Source of the DNA: Rhyacichthys aspro
Lineage: Eukaryota; Chordata; Actinopteri; Gobiiformes; Rhyacichthyidae
Assembly: GCA_036850595.1 (NCBI GenBank)
Contig: CM072154.1
Location: forward strand, 18,111,330 to 18,175,329
Direction of reading: 5' to 3'
Length of the DNA stretch: 64,000 bases
Shown: positions 59,461 through 64,000 of the stretch, piece after piece
Layout of the letters: each line of letters begins with the position of its first letter
How positions within the stretch are numbered: the first letter of the stretch is position 1
Program-made: the position numbers and the translations under genes
Notes under the pieces: generated by a model
What the model was told of the DNA's origin: nothing
What the model saw: only the letters and a program-made list of their open reading frames with translations
The model's database searches: none

Positions 59461-62400
59461 AATGGACTATTAATCCGTGTGTGTGTGTGGAGCAGTGTGG
59501 GAGGGAGGCTGCCTGACTTCTGCCTCTGTCTTGTTAATGTGTGCTGGTCTGCTGCGAGGCATTGAGCCGGGCTGTGTGCCTACAGCAGGATCCGCGTCAC
59601 TATCAGCCCTACACATCTCTGGCGCTGTCTGTGTTGACAGTCAGCCCGAGGGGGAACGAGTGTGCAGAGGTTGAGGAGAGCAGCGGTTTCCCACGGCTGC
59701 TCGGGCCCTGCCTCTGCATTCCTCGGCTGCCAGCGCTCAGTAAATGTTTGGACAGCCTTGAACAAATAACACACCTTGAAAGGCACAAGCGCAGGCCCTC
59801 TCCGGCTCCCTCTCTGCGCTTCATCCACCTCCTTAAGCTCACATCTCTAACACCCCCCACGCCCCGGCCCTCCCCCAAACCACAAGCCCACCTCCCGCGC
59901 AGCCGCCCGCCCGGCTACCGCCACGCTCGAACTTTCCCAGCCTCACTCTCGTGCACAAATAAACACCAGTCTACCGTGTTACTGCAGCACACACAAACAC
60001 ATCCGCACACACCTGTGTTATGTAAATAGACACAGGGCTATTCTTTTTCATTGTCACTGTTTGAACTTCGCAGGATTATCTTCACACACAAACGCAGGGC
60101 TACAACAGAAACACATTTGTGCACTCAAAGTATATTTTGTTAAAGATGTGCGGTAAAAGGCGTGTAATGGAGCTCAGATGCGCCTTGATCCACCAGAGAA
60201 GTGCTGCATTAGGCAGTTTTTGGGGCACTTTTGGGGTTCATTGCTTCATTGTTTTGTTTAGATGTTGTGTTTGATTGTGTAAGTCGTGTAAAAATGACAA
60301 AAGCAGCTTCTATCACTGCTCAGTTTGGACATATTTAATCAGATTTGTGGCTTCGTCCATCGTCACACTTGAATGACCAGCCTGTTCTCATTCCCTGGGC
60401 TTAATATAGGAACGTTTAGTCACCCTTCTCAACCTCTCATGATGCTGAATGTGCTCTATTGTATTCATACCGATCCACTGTTAGGTACATTATATGTTTA
60501 TTGTTCTGTGTTTGTGTGTGACCCTATTCGATCAAAAACTTGCAAACTTTTCTTAATTTAAACACACTTTTCAAGTGTAAATGTCTTAAATTACTCTTAA
60601 TACCTAAAATTAACCATGTCTAGAGTGAAATGTAATACTGTGGAGACATGAACTCTCTCCTGTGAGCGAACATTGCAACACTTAAGCATGAACTATTGCA
60701 GAGTCTACAGTCAGGGGAGGCTTTTGGGACAAAGGTTGAATTGCAAGAAGGTTATATTTAATCTGATCACAGTGAGAGTTTGATTTGTTTATTGTGACTA
60801 TAAAGGCTATCAACAAGGGATTTTTTTTCTTTTATGTATTACTTTCAGTCATAAAACATGTAACCTACTGTTATTGCATGTAATTATCTTTAACCAATCA
60901 AACTACATTCTTATGAGTGCATTTGCATTTACATTAACCATTCATGAATACTTTGAAGTACACCACCTAAAAACGGAGCTGAAAAGTGAACGGTCCCGTT
61001 CTCGCCGCAGACTTGTTGGTGCCTGATGAGTTTACGTCGTCAAATCCACAAATATTCACGAAAGCTGTTAGTCATAGTCTTTGATGCAGTCATTGTGTGT
61101 TTGACTGGAAAACGACCGGTGGCACCAGCTGACAGATCTGGGCTGTTACCGTGGCAACAATCGAGTAATCTAACCAGTCCTGACTGATAAAAAGGAGGAA
61201 GCAACTGGACACCTTTTTCATTTTGTTTGTTGTAAGTTGGGTATTTATGACGCTTCTCAAATAAGGCCCAATAAGTCAAGAACATTTTGATAAAACCAGA
61301 TTGTGGCTAATTTCTCCTTGAGGTAAACGTCATGGCTTCTGTGCCTCATCAGTGTCACAGATAACTGCTCAGTGTCGCCCTCCACGATGCTTTATGAGGA
61401 CAGCTCACTCACTGGGCGTCCGGCCTGATGAGCAACAACTCGTCCCGATAATGGCCATGCCGACCCAGTCTGCATTCCCACAGCCGCCCACACGTGCGCG
61501 CTGATGTCTGCCAGCAGCTGTGGGATCTGGAGGTCCTTGCTCGTTGTAAATCCCACGTAACATAATGCAGGACAACTTCCACTGCAGCCCTCGCAGCAGC
61601 CACTCAAACGCAGCTCTGTTTTCATTGTCGGGAGGCCTCGGGCTACATATTTCTGTAATTTGGCTTTTATGCTCAGCAGTTTTGCAGCTGTGATGACATT
61701 TGGGTGTCGCCCCCCTGTTTCTCACGGTCTCGCTGCCAACGCTGGTCCGGCCGCTGGTCGGCAGCCAAATCTGAGGTCTGTGTGTCAGCCCCCACTTCTT
61801 GTGTACACATGCTCAGTGAAAGAAGGTGCTTCAGGAAAAAAATGTTCCTGGCAGTGAGTTAACCGCAGTGGGCTTTTCTCTCAGGGTCAGCTTTCCAAAC
61901 TGTAGCTGAATGGTGTCAGTGGGAGGAAGGGTGTCAGGACAGAGGCACACTGAAGTGGTTCACTCTGTGCACACAGGCCTTCCTTGTTTTTGTGCTTTGA
62001 AGCCGCCTCAGGTGATTTTACTTGGCTTTTGTCGACATACGAGTGATAATGACGTTTTGTAGCAGTTCATAGTGCAGCTCTTTTTCTTTTGATGTTCAGC
62101 GTCTGGCAGTTTTTAATATGTTCCAACATTTTCACTACCACAGTCTTTTCATTCATGTTTAGTGACCTTTATTCAGAAGTTCCTTTCTCCATGAGCTCAC
62201 TATTATCCCGACTGTTATGCTCAAACAGGACGTGCTGGCTTTTCTTATATTAGTATTGATTTCTGACATTATAAAAAATGCAACATAATATAATAAAAGT
62301 TGTAAACTGATTTCCGCATTAGTCCAGCTTCAGGACAAATAAACCTTTCAGTACCAGCTCTCAGTACAACATGGAGTCCAGTACAAACTTAGCATAACCC

Positions 62401-63198
62401 TGTGAATGTGAGAACCTGTGTCTAAAGAGTACCCACAGTTATTATTCTGCTCTAGTCCGTGGCTGGTAAATGAATTTCACAAACTGGAGGGACTTTCCAA
62501 CCATCGACAACCCTCTCGCTTTGTGCTGAGAGCGTGATGTATGTTGCTGTTTGCACAAATCACCGAATCATTCATTTTGGCTGTAGTAATGATTTCCTGG
62601 TGGGGAGGGGCCTGTGGGTTTGGAGGGGAGTGCGTCTGGGTCTCATGGGGGTGATAATGGAGGGTGTTCCCCGTGGTCGCCCCTGCTCTTTCTCAGCTGT
62701 CCTCCCGGAAACCTGCGTCCAGCTGCTGCCCATTACACCAGGAATGTATCCTTGGGTCAGATGCCAGAAGAGTGTGGTGGCACATTAATAACAGGAGTGA
62801 CCACGGGCCCGGGCCACTTGTGAGTTATTAACAGGGCACACACAAATCCTTCCCATGCCCCTGTGGCCCCCTCGCCTTAACCCCCTGCTCCTGACAGCAG
62901 CTGCTGATCTCTGCGTTTCCCAGACACTGGAGCTGGGAGTGTGTCAGCGTGTGTGTCCCGGGGCGGGGACTTTATGGGGTCATTCTATCTGATTAATTGG
63001 GAAGATATGCATACCAGCAGTTCCTGTGCTGTCCGTCACAGCTGAGGGAGATCAGTGCTCACTCTCTTTACTAGAAAACATTATCAGCCATCAGTAAATT
63101 ACACTATGTCAAACACTCTCACAGGATGACAAGAGAATCACTGCCTGGCTTTCCCCTAACATCTGAGTCCATACTTTCAGCACATGGTTTTGAGGGAT

Positions 63199-63527
63199 GA
63201 GTAGCGCTAGGGCTGCTCGATTAAGGAAAAAATCATAATCACAATTATTTTGGTCATTATTGAAATCACAATTATTTGGATATTATTATTATTTGGTTTT
63301 AATTTAACAAAACAGTGAATTCTCCTTAAAATAAATCATCTTTTCAATTGTATAAATAAATAGCTTAAAATATAAAATAAATAAGAATAAATAATAAATA
63401 AGATCAACAATGTAGTACATTTTTAATTAGTAAATAATCATTTTTTTCTTGATTACATAGGTTTTGTGATCGTTGGGAACCGAAATTTAAATAAAAAAAT
63501 AATTATTGCACAGCCCTGAGTAGAGCT
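63199..63527. mobile_element. 309-bp nonautonomous inverted-repeat element with flanking duplication
   Basis: The element runs from agggctgctcgatta (63209) to taattattgcacagccct (63517). Its ends are imperfect inverted repeats (agggctg.tcgattA against agggctgtgcaataatta). The interior is AT-rich, with aatcataatcacaattattt-type words. It is flanked by gagtagcgct (63199-63208) and gagtagagct (63518-63527), a 10-bp duplication with one mismatch. Elements beginning agggctg with this interior are abundant in teleosts. It carries no coding sequence. Confidence 0.65.
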
Positions 63528-64000
63528 TGTGAGAGTAAGATATGACACTCGACTAACACACGTCTGGCAAACAGACAATAGAGGCAATTCTTGAAAGTGA
63601 CAGCGGTTATATTGATGCTACATTAACACATTAACATTACATTTAATCATACAGTATGTGCAACATGTCCAAACAGGCTACTGCTGTCACTTTGAAAGAG
63701 TTGCTTATATTGTACATTCCCAGCCACACAATATAAACATAACACCCACTCGTCCAGCTCCTCCAGAGGATCTGTGGATGTTGCTTAAACATGATGCATA
63801 TCTGCATAGACAGTAGGACATGATGAAAGTGTGTGTGTGAATGGATCACTTTCATGCTTACAGACCCCTGAATGAAGTCAGGATTATCTCTGAAAGTGTA
63901 TTCATTAAAGGGGCTTAAGATTAATTTTTAATGTGTGTTTGAAATGTAGACAAATATAGAACATGTATAACTTTTTATTTACGTGACAAACCAAAACCTA
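63528..64000. other. AT-rich right edge
   Basis: No gene, repeat or RNA gene was recognised. The 70-codon ORF at 63643-63855 on the minus strand looks random. Confidence 0.5.

Larger units (their letters stand above)
57000..63198. other. gene-poor region, right part
   Basis: No recognisable exon. It holds a MITE-like stretch (about 58530-58675), a TG microsatellite (59437-59460) and a GC- and proline-codon-rich block near 59600-59990 with a 162-codon ORF (59541-60029). I consider that ORF non-coding because its composition explains it. A GC-rich block with homeobox- and octamer-like words lies near 62800-63030. Confidence 0.45.

Noticed and set aside
59541..60029. 162-codon ORF rich in Pro, Leu and Arg
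   Set aside because: The GC- and C-rich composition explains its openness. There is no domain-like content, overlapping frames on the other strand are also open, and no splice or promoter support was seen.

Overview
The window is vertebrate nuclear DNA and almost certainly comes from a teleost fish. The genes have many small exons with GT-AG introns, encode vertebrate proteins, and are separated by AT-rich DNA carrying teleost-style repeats. No bacterial-type operons, CRISPR arrays, rRNA genes or convincing tRNA genes were seen.

Layout. The left half holds the order NOC2L (-), KLHL17 (+), PLEKHN1 (+), PERM1 (-), the same order and orientation as human 1p36.33. NOC2L enters from the left edge; only its first four coding exons lie here (462-1789). 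A head-to-head promoter interval (1790-4591) separates it from KLHL17, an actinfilin-type BTB-BACK-kelch adaptor with eleven exons that join without a frame break to 591 codons (4635-11180), followed by a long AU-rich 3' UTR. About 5 kb further on, PLEKHN1 (18148-29653) has sixteen exons joining to 705 codons, with two PH-like modules. PERM1 (31736-36243) lies tail to tail with it. It has one giant exon and two small exons that encode the conserved C-terminal hydrophobic tail (1275 codons in all).

The right half (about 36.8-64 kb) is gene-poor. I found no exon of HES4, ISG15 or AGRN, which follow PERM1 in human. It contains a degraded fragment resembling a hAT/ZMYM-type transposase (about 45.7 kb), several interspersed repeats, a short inverted-repeat element with a target-site-like duplication (63.2-63.5 kb), and GC-rich blocks that could be distal regulatory DNA.

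The most unusual locus is at 47.4-49.5 kb. An intact intronless 447-codon ORF encodes a long coiled-coil protein with a five-times-repeated heptad-like motif and a C-terminal membrane anchor. I do not recognise it. A CCAAT plus GC-box cluster lies upstream. Starting 18 bp after its stop codon is a 105-bp hairpin (49 paired positions with one mismatch, 7-nt loop), followed by a second, imperfect hairpin. It looks like an unannotated retrogene or lineage-specific gene with an exceptionally structured 3' UTR.

The four recognised genes do not form a pathway. NOC2L is nucleolar, KLHL17 is a CUL3 adaptor, PLEKHN1 is a lipid-binding membrane protein, and PERM1 is a muscle mitochondrial regulator. 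Their neighbourhood is conserved synteny. CTCF-like motifs of convergent orientation bracket PLEKHN1 and may insulate it from its neighbours.
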